From Pseudomonadota bacterium (lineage in GTDB: Bacteria; Pseudomonadota; Alphaproteobacteria; Rhizobiales; Tepidamorphaceae), in the NCBI GenBank assembly GCA_023458595.1, contig JAEWYT010000078.1, positions 1-64,000 of the forward strand: DNA of 64,000 nt, read 5' to 3'. Made by a program: the position numbers and the translations under genes. The notes under the pieces are model-generated. The model did not search any database, was not told where the DNA came from, and saw nothing but the letters and a program-made list of their open reading frames with translations. Below, one piece after another: positions 43,479 through 51,670 of this stretch. The first letter of the stretch is position 1; every line of letters begins with the position of its first letter.

Positions 43479-44840
43479 TCAGCCTGCCGCGAGCGCCAGG
43501 ACGCGCAGCTCCGGGGCGCCGCGCAGGAGCTTCTTCACGGCAGAACTCGCCGCGACTTCGCCCTTGTTGGCATAGGCCTCGTGGTTCCTCTCGATCGTCT
43601 TCGGATCGTAGAGGTAGTTGACCATCAGCCCGTAGGATTCGGCCATGCCCTTGGGCGAGGGATCGCCGAGGAAGTCGATCTGCTCGAGCCGTGCTCCGTT
43701 GCCGAGGTGGAAACGGGCGACCGGATCGGGCGGCGTGCCCTGCGGCGTCTTGGCCTGCAAATAGTACTGCGCGGCGAGCCGCATCAGCACCGGGCGCACC
43801 CGTTCCACGGCCGCCGCGTCGCGCGTCCAGTCGCGTTCGTCCGTCAGCGCCAGCGCCGCCTCGTCGCCGGGCAGCATCATGTCGCTCGTCTCCGTGCCGC
43901 GCTGCGTCTCGACCCAGCGCCGGAACGTCGGCGCCGGCGACAGCGTCACGAATGTCTTCAGCGACGGGAAGGCGCGCGCCAGTTCCTCGACGACCTGCTT
44001 GATCAGGAAGTTGCCGAAGGAAACGCCGCGCAGGCCGGTCTGGCAGTTGGAGATCGAATAGAACACCGCCGTCGTCGCTTGCGTCGGGTCGATCGGTGAG
44101 CGGCCGGCTTCGAGGATCGGCTCTATCGCCTCCGGGATGCCCGTCGTCAGCGCCACCTCGACGAAGATCAGCGGCTCGTCGATCAGCGCGGGATGGAAGA
44201 AGGCATAGAGCCGCCGGTCCGGCGGATCGATCCGGTTGCGCAGATCCTCCCAGCCCTTGATCGCGTGGACGGCCTCGTAGCGGATGATCTTCTCGAGGAT
44301 CGCCGCCGGCATCGACCAGTCGATGCGGCGCAGCACGAGGAAGCCGCGGTTGAACCACGACGTCAGCAGGTGCTCGAAATCCTCGTCGACCGGCCGGAAG
44401 TCGGGATGGTCGCGCAGCCGGTCCAGCAGGTCCGCGCGCATGGCGACCAGCGCCGCCGTCCCGCCCGGCGCGCGGTTGAGCCGGCGGATCAACTCCTGCC
44501 GGCGCGGCTCGGAGGCCGCATGCAACCGCACCGCATTCGCTTCGCTCGGATCCTCGATATAGGCGCGCGCGGCGGCCTCGGCCTGGGCGCGGTCGGTGCC
44601 GAATTCGCTGGCGAGCGCGCGGAAGAAGGCGGTGCGGCCAGCCGAATCGAGGCTCGAATAGGTATCGAGCAGGTCGCGCGCGAACGCCACCCCGGTCGCC
44701 TCGCCGCGCCCCGACAGGAGATCCTGGGCGAGGCCCGCGGCCCCGCGCCCGGACGGACGTCGCTCGCGACCGCGCTCGACGATGGCGCGTCCGCGGTCGA
44801 CGATCGTCGACAGGAGGTCGTTGAAGAAATACGACGTCAT
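43479..44840 (-). CDS. Malonyl-CoA decarboxylase
   Basis: This 453-residue enzyme converts malonyl-CoA to acetyl-CoA and CO2. It has an N-terminal helical domain and a GNAT-like catalytic domain. Family segments include LLTSWFNRGFLVLRRIDW, AFFHPALIDEPLIFVEVAL, FYSISNCQTGLRGVSFGNF, FVTLSPAPTFRRW and LMVNYLYDPKTIE, covering the serine/histidine catalytic region. The start at 44840 (MTSYFFNDLL) has GGAAGGGG before it and overlaps the stop of a short upstream ORF. No malonyl-CoA synthetase or malonate transporter gene is adjacent. Confidence 0.93.
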   Translation of the reverse strand: MTSYFFNDLLSTIVDRGRAIVERGRERRPSGRGAAGLAQDLLSGRGEATGVAFARDLLDTYSSLDSAGRTAFFRALASEFGTDRAQAEAAARAYIEDPSEANAVRLHAASEPRRQELIRRLNRAPGGTAALVAMRADLLDRLRDHPDFRPVDEDFEHLLTSWFNRGFLVLRRIDWSMPAAILEKIIRYEAVHAIKGWEDLRNRIDPPDRRLYAFFHPALIDEPLIFVEVALTTGIPEAIEPILEAGRSPIDPTQATTAVFYSISNCQTGLRGVSFGNFLIKQVVEELARAFPSLKTFVTLSPAPTFRRWVETQRGTETSDMMLPGDEAALALTDERDWTRDAAAVERVRPVLMRLAAQYYLQAKTPQGTPPDPVARFHLGNGARLEQIDFLGDPSPKGMAESYGLMVNYLYDPKTIERNHEAYANKGEVAASSAVKKLLRGAPELRVLALAAG

Positions 44841-44920
44841 CGAGCCCCTTCCGCGAACAACCGGTTCGGCGTCTCTCCCGTCATCAGCATAGCTGCCGCC
44901 AGGATAGCCACAACCAGCAT
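44837..44920 (-). CDS. Possible 27-residue membrane peptide upstream of malonyl-CoA decarboxylase
   Basis: The short ORF begins MLVVAILAAAMLMTGETPNR and consists of one strongly hydrophobic segment plus a polar tail. AGGA lies about 8 nt before its ATG, and its TGA overlaps the decarboxylase ATG (ATGA). It could be a small membrane protein or a coupling leader peptide. Nothing beyond sequence layout supports it. Confidence 0.35.
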   Translation of the reverse strand: MLVVAILAAAMLMTGETPNRLFAEGAR

Positions 44921-45246
44921 ATAGGCGATCCTGCCCTAGCGGCGACTCGCTTGTTGTCGCGCCGGCCACTGCCGCTCGGACTTGTCGGCTCGTCCCGATC
45001 CTGCCCGGGGGCCGCCCGGTACCTAATGATGGTCTCATGTCCCCGTTACTTTGCCGCTAACGCTCCGCCGCCGACGCTCGACCACCAATGCCGCGGGTCG
45101 GCGCCGGGTTTTGTGCGCCGCCGCAGTGTTCCAGAGTTTCGTGACCTTCCGATATCGGCGGCGCCGTTCGGCGTCTGTAAAAACCACTTCCCAAAATGCG
45201 AGAAAAATGAAATTCTGGCTTAGTTTTTCATTTGAGGCGAAGCCGC
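44841..45246. promoter_or_regulatory. Divergent region between malonyl-CoA decarboxylase and XRE-cupin regulator genes
   Basis: This 406-bp region holds the short ORF above near the decarboxylase and an AT-rich segment at 45180-45240 near the regulator. I see no other gene; longer plus-strand readings through it have no ribosome-binding site or recognisable product. It must contain promoters for both directions. Confidence 0.5.
45205..45233. promoter_or_regulatory. Candidate autoregulatory operator of the XRE-cupin gene
   Basis: Inverted arms AAATGAAA (45205-45212) and TTTCATTT (45226-45233) have centres 21 bp apart, about two helical turns. The element ends just before the GAGGCGA ribosome-binding site, so binding would block transcription or translation of the regulator and the downstream operon. 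The partner is presumed to be the XRE-cupin protein. Confidence 0.5.
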
Positions 45247-45837
45247 ATGTCGACCGTCGCCCTGCCCTCCGAGACCGACGCCCCCGTTTCCTCGGGGGTC
45301 GGCAACGCGATCCGCGCCTTGCGCAAGTCGCGCGGCCTGACGCTCACCGAACTGTCGCTGGCGCTCGGACGATCGGTCGGCTGGCTCAGCCAGGTCGAGC
45401 GCGGCGTTTCCGAGCCGGCAATCCGCGACCTCCGGAAGATCGCCGCCTATTTCGGCCTGCCGCTCGGCTTCTTCTTCTCCAACGACGAGGCGCCGGCCGA
45501 CGAGCGCGGCTGGATCGTCCGCGCCGCCGCGCGTCGCCCGCTCGGCGGGGGCGAGGACGGACTGGTCGAGGAACTTTTGTCGCCCGATCTCGGCGGCTCG
45601 TTCGAGCTCGTCCGCTCCGTTTTCGCGCCCGGCACCGCCCTGCCCGAGCCGCACAACCGGCAGACCGAGGAGGCCGGCTACGTGGTGAGCGGCGCGTTGG
45701 AGATCGAGCTCGGCGGCCGGTGGTTCCGGCTGGAAGCGGGTGACTCGTTCCGCTTCAAGGCCGAACCGTTCCGCTGGCGCAACACCGGAAAACAGGAGGC
45801 GGTGGTGATCTGGGCGATCTCGCCGCCGGCATACTAG
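45247..45837 (+). CDS. XRE family regulator with C-terminal cupin
   Basis: This 196-residue protein has an N-terminal helix-turn-helix (IRALRKSRGLTLTELSLALGRSVGWLSQVERG) interpreted from the XRE pattern, with the recognition helix near RSVGWLSQ. A C-terminal cupin barrel follows (PEPHNRQTEEAGYVVSGALE, ELGGRWFRLEAGDSFRF). The ATG at 45247 is preferred to a TTG five codons earlier. It lies 26 nt before the first DMGDH-like gene, so it probably senses a small catabolite of that operon and controls it. Confidence 0.9.
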   Translation: MSTVALPSETDAPVSSGVGNAIRALRKSRGLTLTELSLALGRSVGWLSQVERGVSEPAIRDLRKIAAYFGLPLGFFFSNDEAPADERGWIVRAAARRPLGGGEDGLVEELLSPDLGGSFELVRSVFAPGTALPEPHNRQTEEAGYVVSGALEIELGGRWFRLEAGDSFRFKAEPFRWRNTGKQEAVVIWAISPPAY

Positions 45838-45863
45838 GGCAGGTGTATTCGGGAGGAACCGCG

Positions 45864-48332
45864 ATGGCGGAGCTGCCGTCGACGGCCGAGGTGGTGATCA
45901 TCGGAGGCGGTGCCGTCGGCTGCTCGCTCGCCTGGCACCTGACGAAGATGGGCGTGACCGACGTCCTGCTTTTGGAGAAGAACGAGCTGACCGCCGGCTC
46001 GTCGTGGCACGCCGCCGGCAACTGCCCGAACTTCTCGACCTCATGGTCGATCATGAAGATGCAGTCCTACTCGACGAAGCTCTATGCGACGCTTGGCGAG
46101 GAGACGGACTATCCGATCAACTACCACGTCGTCGGCTCGATCCGGCTCGCCCACACGATGGAGCGCATGCGCGAGTTCGAGCGCGCCGCCGAGATGGCCC
46201 GCTACCAGGGCATCGGCGACTTCCGCACCATGACCAACGACGAGATGAAGGACGTCTATCCGTTCCTGGAGACGCACGACCTCGTCGGCGGCTGCTGGGA
46301 CGCGGGCGACGGCGACATCGATCCCGCGCAGCTGACCCAGGCCTTCGCCCGCGGCGCGCGCAATAGTGGCGCGAGGATCGTCCGCTTCTGCCCAGTGACG
46401 GGCGTCCGCCGCGAGGGCGGCGAGTGGATCGTCGAGACGCCGAAAGGCGACGTGCGCTGCCACAAGGTCGTCAATGCGGCCGGCTACTATGCCGACAGAA
46501 TCTGGGAGATGTTCCGGCCGTACTCGGCGGACCCTGAACGGCACCTGCCGATCGTGACGCTCGCCCATCAGTACCTGATCACCGAGCCGATCGCCGAGCT
46601 GACTGATCGAGACGGCATCCTGCCGCTGCTGCGCGATCCGGATTCCTCCTACTATCTGCGCCAGGAAAAGGACGGCCTGCTGCTCGGCCCCTACGAGCGG
46701 GCCTGCCGCGCTCACTGGCACACGAAGGACGACCCGACCCCGGACGATTTCTCCTTCCAGCTCTATCCCGACGATCTCGACCGGCTCGAATGGCATATCG
46801 AGGACGCCTGCGCCCGCGTGCCGATCCTCGGCACCGTCGGCGTCACCCGCGTCGTCAACGGCCCGATCCCCTATGCGCCGGACGGCAATCCGCTGATCGG
46901 CCCGATGCCGGGCGTGCCGAACGCCTTCGAGGCCTGCGTCTTCACCTTCGGCATCGTCCAGGCCGGCGGCGCCGGCAAGGTCGCCGCCGAATGGGTCGCG
47001 GAAGGCGAGACCGAATGGGACATGTGGTCGGTCGATCCGCGCCGGTTCACCTCCTTCGCCGATCACGACTACGCAGTCGCCAAGGGCATCGAGATCTACA
47101 GCCACGAATACGCGATTGGCTTCCCCCGCTACGAATGGCCGGACGGCCGCCCGAAGCGCCTGTCGCCGGTGCACGACAGGGTCGCAGCGCTCGGCGCCCG
47201 CTTCGGCGCCCGCGCCGGCTGGGAGCGCGCGGTCTGGTACGGCGACGGCCCGGACGACCGGAGCTGGCTCTCCGGCGTCGAGACCTTCGCCCGCGAGGAC
47301 GCAACTTTCGAGGCGGTCCGAGCCGAATGCGTTGCGGTCCACACCGCCGTCGGCCTCTGCGACCTGCCGGGCTTTTCCCGCTACCGCCTCACCGGCGAAG
47401 GCTCAGCCGACTGGCTGCGCTCGGTGGTCACCGGCGCCGTGCCGCGCGAGGGCCGCATCGGTCTCGTCTACTTCGCCGACAGGCAGGGCCGCATCGTCAC
47501 CGAGATGACGGCGATGCGGATCGCCGGAGACGAGATCCTGCTGCTCACCGCCGCCGGCGCCGAGTGGCACGATCTCGACTGGCTGACAGCCCGCCTGCCG
47601 GAAAGCGGCCCCGACAGCGACATCGCGATCGAGAACATCACCGAGACGGCCGACTGCCTCGTCCTGTCCGGCCCGAAGTCTCGCGAGCTTCTCGCCAACA
47701 TCTGCGCTGCCGATCTGATGCTGCCATGGCTCACCCATCAGGCGACGGCGATCGCCGGCCGGCCGGTGCGTCTCGTGCGCGTTTCCTATGTCGGCGAGCT
47801 CGGCTGGGAGATCCACGCGTCGAATGCCGACATGCCAGCCGTTTTCGATGCGGTGATCGAGGCGGGAGTCCCGCACGGTCTGCGACCGTTCGGGATGTAC
47901 GCGATGGATTCGCTGCGTCTGGAGAAGGGCTACCGCTCGTGGAAGCAGGACCTGTCGACCGACTACACCATGCTCGCCGGCGGCCTCGACCGTTTCATCA
48001 AGTGGGACAAGCCGGACTTCCCCGGCAAGGCGGCGCTGGAGCGCATCCGCCAGGCGGGATCGCCCGAGCAGTTCGCGATCCTGACGGTCGACGCCGACCC
48101 CTGCGACGCGCCCTATCTGGCCACCGTCTGGAACGGCGTCGCCCGCGTCGGCCTCGTCACCTCCGGCGGCTACGGCCACCGTGTCGGCAAGTCGATCGCG
48201 CTCTCCGTCGTGCGCACGGACTGCGCCGCGCCGGGCACCGCGCTGGAAGTGGATATCTACGGCGAGCGCCGCCCCGCGATCGTCGAGGCCGGGCCGCACT
48301 ACGACCCGGAGAACGCGAGGCTCAGGTCATGA
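45864..48332 (+). CDS. Dimethylglycine/sarcosine dehydrogenase-like FAD protein (copy 1)
   Basis: This 822-residue protein has the DMGDH architecture. An N-terminal DAO-type FAD domain (VVIIGGGAVGCSLAWHL) is followed by SSWHAAGN, whose histidine matches the covalent FAD attachment site of DMGDH. A central FAO_M-like region (to ~400) and C-terminal GCV_T/aminomethyltransferase domains (from ~450, ending SGGYGHRVGKSIAL) follow. The reaction is oxidative demethylation of an N-methylated amino acid; the GCV_T part passes formaldehyde to tetrahydrofolate. Its start has GGGAGGAACC upstream. It overlaps the paralogous next gene by ATGA. Confidence 0.88.
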   Translation: MAELPSTAEVVIIGGGAVGCSLAWHLTKMGVTDVLLLEKNELTAGSSWHAAGNCPNFSTSWSIMKMQSYSTKLYATLGEETDYPINYHVVGSIRLAHTMERMREFERAAEMARYQGIGDFRTMTNDEMKDVYPFLETHDLVGGCWDAGDGDIDPAQLTQAFARGARNSGARIVRFCPVTGVRREGGEWIVETPKGDVRCHKVVNAAGYYADRIWEMFRPYSADPERHLPIVTLAHQYLITEPIAELTDRDGILPLLRDPDSSYYLRQEKDGLLLGPYERACRAHWHTKDDPTPDDFSFQLYPDDLDRLEWHIEDACARVPILGTVGVTRVVNGPIPYAPDGNPLIGPMPGVPNAFEACVFTFGIVQAGGAGKVAAEWVAEGETEWDMWSVDPRRFTSFADHDYAVAKGIEIYSHEYAIGFPRYEWPDGRPKRLSPVHDRVAALGARFGARAGWERAVWYGDGPDDRSWLSGVETFAREDATFEAVRAECVAVHTAVGLCDLPGFSRYRLTGEGSADWLRSVVTGAVPREGRIGLVYFADRQGRIVTEMTAMRIAGDEILLLTAAGAEWHDLDWLTARLPESGPDSDIAIENITETADCLVLSGPKSRELLANICAADLMLPWLTHQATAIAGRPVRLVRVSYVGELGWEIHASNADMPAVFDAVIEAGVPHGLRPFGMYAMDSLRLEKGYRSWKQDLSTDYTMLAGGLDRFIKWDKPDFPGKAALERIRQAGSPEQFAILTVDADPCDAPYLATVWNGVARVGLVTSGGYGHRVGKSIALSVVRTDCAAPGTALEVDIYGERRPAIVEAGPHYDPENARLRS

Positions 48333-50776
48333 GCATTCCGACCGAGGCCCGCGTAGTGATCGTCGGCGGCGGCATCGCCGGCTGCTCGGTCGCCTATCAC
48401 CTGACGAAGCTCGGCTGGAAAGACGTCGTGCTGCTCGAGCGCAAGCAGCTCACCTGCGGCACCACGTGGCACGCCGCCGGCCTGATCGCGCAGTTGCGCG
48501 CGACCGCCAACATGACGCGGCTCGCCAAATACTCGCAGGAGCTCTACTTCGACCTCGAGGCCGAGACGGGGCTCGCGACCGGCTTCCGCCGCTGCGGCTC
48601 GATGACGGTCGCCCTGACCGGCGAGCGCAAGGAAGAGATATGGCGCGGCGCCTCGATGGCGCGTGCCTTCGGCGTCGAGATCGAGGAGATTTCCGCCGCC
48701 GACGTGAAGGCCCGCTATCCGCACCTGAACGTCGACGATGTCGTCGGCGCCGTCTGGCTGCCGAAGGACGGCCAGGGCGATCCGGGTAACATCGCGCTGG
48801 CGCTCGCCAAGGGAGCCCGTCAGCGCGGCGCGACGATCCTCGAGGGCATCAAGGTCACGGCGATCCGCACAGAGAACGGCCGCGTCGCCGGCGTCACCGC
48901 TCAGATCGACGGCGATGTCACCGAGATCGCCTGCGAGCACGTGGTGAACTGCGGCGGCATGTGGGGCCGCGAGATCGGCGCGATGGCCGGCGTCTCCGTG
49001 CCGCTGCACGCTTGCGAGCACTTCTACATCGTCACCGAGCCGATCGACGGCCTGACGCAGTTGCCCGTGCTGCGCGTGCCGGACGAATGCGCCTACTACA
49101 AGGAGGACGCCGGCAAGATCCTGCTCGGCGCCTTCGAGCCCGTGTCCAAGCCCTGGGGCATGGGCGGCATCCCCGAGGACTTCTGCTTCGACCAGTTGCC
49201 CGAGGACTTCGATCACTTCGAGCCGATCCTCGACAAGGCGGTGAAGCGCATGCCGATGCTGGCCGATGCCGGCATCCGCACCTTCTTCAACGGCCCGGAG
49301 AGCTTCACCCCGGACGACCGCTACCTGCTGGGCGAGGCGCCGGACGTTCAGAACTACTGGGTCGCCTGCGGCTTCAACTCCGTCGGCATCCAGTCGTCCG
49401 GCGGCGCCGGCATGGCGCTCGCACAATGGATGGAGGACGGCGAGCCGCCCTTCGACCTCTGGGACGTCGACATCCGCCGCATGCAGCCGTTCCAGTCGAA
49501 CAAGACCTACCTGTTCGAGCGCTCCAAGGAGACGCTCGGCCTGCTCTATGCCGATCACTTCCCCTATCGCCAGCCGGCGACCGCCCGCGGCGTCCGTCGT
49601 TCGCCGATCCACGAGCATCTGAAAGCCCGCGGTGCCTGCTTCGGCGAGGTGGCGGGCTGGGAGCGCGCCAACTGGTTCGCGCCGGACGGCGTGACGCCGG
49701 AGTACCGGTATTCCTGGGGCCGGCAGAACTGGTTCGACTACGCCCGCGACGACCACATGGCGGTCCGCACCGGCGTCGGCCTGTTCGACATGTCGAGCTT
49801 CGGCAAGATCCGCGTCGAGGGCCGGGACGCCGAGAAGGTCCTGCAGAATATCTGCGCCAACGACATCGCCGTGGAGCCCGGCCGCCTCGTCTACACCCAG
49901 TTCCTGAACGACCGCGGCGGCATCGAGGCCGACGTGACGGTTGCCCGTCTCTCCGAGACGGCATTCCTGATCGTCACCCCCGGCGCGACCTTCGTGCGCG
50001 ACCTCGCCTGGGTCAGGCGGCACACGCCGGACAATGCCAGTTGTATCGCCGTCGACGTCACCGCGGGCGAGGCCGTGCTCTGCGTCATGGGGCCGAAGTC
50101 ACGCGACCTGTTGCGGGGTATCGTCGACACGGACTTGAGCAAAGCCGCCTTCCCGTTCGGCTCGCTGAAGACCGCCGGCATCGGCATGGGCCAGGCCCGT
50201 CTGCACCGCGTCTCCTATGTCGGCGAGCTCGGCTGGGAGGTCTACGTGAGTGCCGATATGGCCGCCCACGTCTTCGAGACGATCGAGGAGGCAGGGCGCT
50301 TGCACGGCCTGCGGCTCTGCGGCCTGCACGCGCTCGATAGCTGCCGCATCGAAAAGGCCTACCGCCATTTCGGCCACGACATCACCGACCAGGACCACGT
50401 GCTGGAAGCCGGCCTCGGCTTCGCCGTGAAGGTCGACAAGGGCGATTTCATCGGCCGCGAGGCGGTGCTGAGGAAGCACAACGAGGGTCTCAATTGCCGG
50501 CTGGTGCAGTTCAGGCTCACCGACCCGCGGCCGCTCCTCTATCACAACGAGCCGATCGTCCGCGACGGCGCGATCGTCGGCTATCTCTCGTCCGGCAATT
50601 ACGGCCACTTCCTCGGCGGCGCGGTCGGCCTCGGCTACGTGCCCTGCGTCAACGGCGAGAGCGGGGCCGACATGCTGAAGAGTGGCTACGAGATCGAGGT
50701 CGCCGGCACCCGCTTCGCAGCGGAAGCGTCGCTAAAGCCGATGTACGATCCGACGGCGGAACGGATGCGGGCATGA
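48329..50776 (+). CDS. Dimethylglycine/sarcosine dehydrogenase-like FAD protein (copy 2)
   Basis: This 815-residue paralogue has the same layout as the preceding gene: VVIVGGGIAGCSVAYHL, then CGTTWHAAGLIAQLRAT with the covalent-FAD histidine, a central domain, and a GCV_T folate domain (from FDYARDDHMAVRTGVGLFDM to the C-terminus). Copy 2 keeps the canonical TTWHAAG pattern, whereas copy 1 has SSWHAAG, so the two likely take different substrates such as dimethylglycine and sarcosine. Tandem co-translation suggests successive demethylation steps. Confidence 0.9.
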   Translation: MSIPTEARVVIVGGGIAGCSVAYHLTKLGWKDVVLLERKQLTCGTTWHAAGLIAQLRATANMTRLAKYSQELYFDLEAETGLATGFRRCGSMTVALTGERKEEIWRGASMARAFGVEIEEISAADVKARYPHLNVDDVVGAVWLPKDGQGDPGNIALALAKGARQRGATILEGIKVTAIRTENGRVAGVTAQIDGDVTEIACEHVVNCGGMWGREIGAMAGVSVPLHACEHFYIVTEPIDGLTQLPVLRVPDECAYYKEDAGKILLGAFEPVSKPWGMGGIPEDFCFDQLPEDFDHFEPILDKAVKRMPMLADAGIRTFFNGPESFTPDDRYLLGEAPDVQNYWVACGFNSVGIQSSGGAGMALAQWMEDGEPPFDLWDVDIRRMQPFQSNKTYLFERSKETLGLLYADHFPYRQPATARGVRRSPIHEHLKARGACFGEVAGWERANWFAPDGVTPEYRYSWGRQNWFDYARDDHMAVRTGVGLFDMSSFGKIRVEGRDAEKVLQNICANDIAVEPGRLVYTQFLNDRGGIEADVTVARLSETAFLIVTPGATFVRDLAWVRRHTPDNASCIAVDVTAGEAVLCVMGPKSRDLLRGIVDTDLSKAAFPFGSLKTAGIGMGQARLHRVSYVGELGWEVYVSADMAAHVFETIEEAGRLHGLRLCGLHALDSCRIEKAYRHFGHDITDQDHVLEAGLGFAVKVDKGDFIGREAVLRKHNEGLNCRLVQFRLTDPRPLLYHNEPIVRDGAIVGYLSSGNYGHFLGGAVGLGYVPCVNGESGADMLKSGYEIEVAGTRFAAEASLKPMYDPTAERMRA

Positions 50777-50795
50777 TCAGACAAGGGGACGTTCG

Positions 50796-51632
50796 ATGCT
50801 GACGCAAGCCGAGAAGGGCGTGATCTTCCGGGACCTGCACCTGAACGAGGGAACCTTCGTCCTGCCGAACGTCTGGGACGTCGGCTCGGCGCAGCTCTTC
50901 GCCGGGCTCGGCTACAAGGCACTGGCGACGACCTCCTCGGGCTTCGCCTACACCAACGACTACCGCGATGGCGAAGGCGACTTCGGCCTCGAGGAAGCGC
51001 TCGCCCATGCGCGCCTGATCGTCCGTGCGACCGACCTGCCGGTCTCCGCCGACCTCGAGAACGGCTACGCCGACGAACCCGACGGCGTAGCCGAGTCGGT
51101 GCTGGAGGCCGCAGCCGTCGGCCTCGTCGGCTGCACCATCGAGGACACCTGTCCGGGCAAGCCCGGCTTCTATCCCTTCGATCTCGCCGTCGCCCGCGTC
51201 AAGGCGGCGGCGATCGCCGCGCGGTCGCTGCCCTTCCCCTTCATGCTGACGGCTCGCGCCGACGGACTGATCGAGGGCCTCTACGATCTCGACGAGGCGA
51301 TCCGCCGCCTGCAGGCCTATGAATCCGTCGGCGCGCCCGTCGTCTACGCGCCGTTCCTGAAGAGCCTCGACGACATCGCCCGCGTCTGCGCCTCGGTGAA
51401 GGTGCCGGTCAACCATCTCGGCGGCCTCGGCGCGCCGGGCGAGACGGTCGCAACGCTCGGCGACGCCGGCGTCAGGCGCATCAGCCTCGGTGGCTCGCTC
51501 GCCCGCGTCGCGCTCGGCGCCGCCTGGAAGGCGGGCAAGGAGATCGCGGAGTCCGGCACCTTCGCGGAGGTCGCGTCCGCCCCGGGCTGGAAGCCAATTC
51601 TCGAAGCCATTCAGGCGGGGAAACTTCATTGA
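50796..51632 (+). CDS. Isocitrate lyase/PEP mutase superfamily enzyme
   Basis: This 278-residue TIM-barrel enzyme has metal- and substrate-binding segments SADLENGYAD, GCTIEDTC and LTARADG. The catalytic cysteine loop (KKCGH-type) of true isocitrate lyases is absent, so it belongs with the phosphonopyruvate hydrolase, oxaloacetate decarboxylase and carboxyphosphonoenolpyruvate mutase-like members. It is in the same operon as the DMGDH-like genes (20 nt gap). It may process a C3/C4 keto acid arising from the pathway; the reaction is unknown. Confidence 0.85.
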   Translation: MLTQAEKGVIFRDLHLNEGTFVLPNVWDVGSAQLFAGLGYKALATTSSGFAYTNDYRDGEGDFGLEEALAHARLIVRATDLPVSADLENGYADEPDGVAESVLEAAAVGLVGCTIEDTCPGKPGFYPFDLAVARVKAAAIAARSLPFPFMLTARADGLIEGLYDLDEAIRRLQAYESVGAPVVYAPFLKSLDDIARVCASVKVPVNHLGGLGAPGETVATLGDAGVRRISLGGSLARVALGAAWKAGKEIAESGTFAEVASAPGWKPILEAIQAGKLH

Positions 51633-51670
51633 GCCCCGCCCGCCACACCCGCAGGAAAGGATGAGCGGCC

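Noticed and set aside
44951..45223. 90-codon plus-strand frame in the decarboxylase / XRE-cupin gap
   Set aside because: No ribosome-binding site, no recognisable motif, and it crosses the AT-rich regulatory segment.
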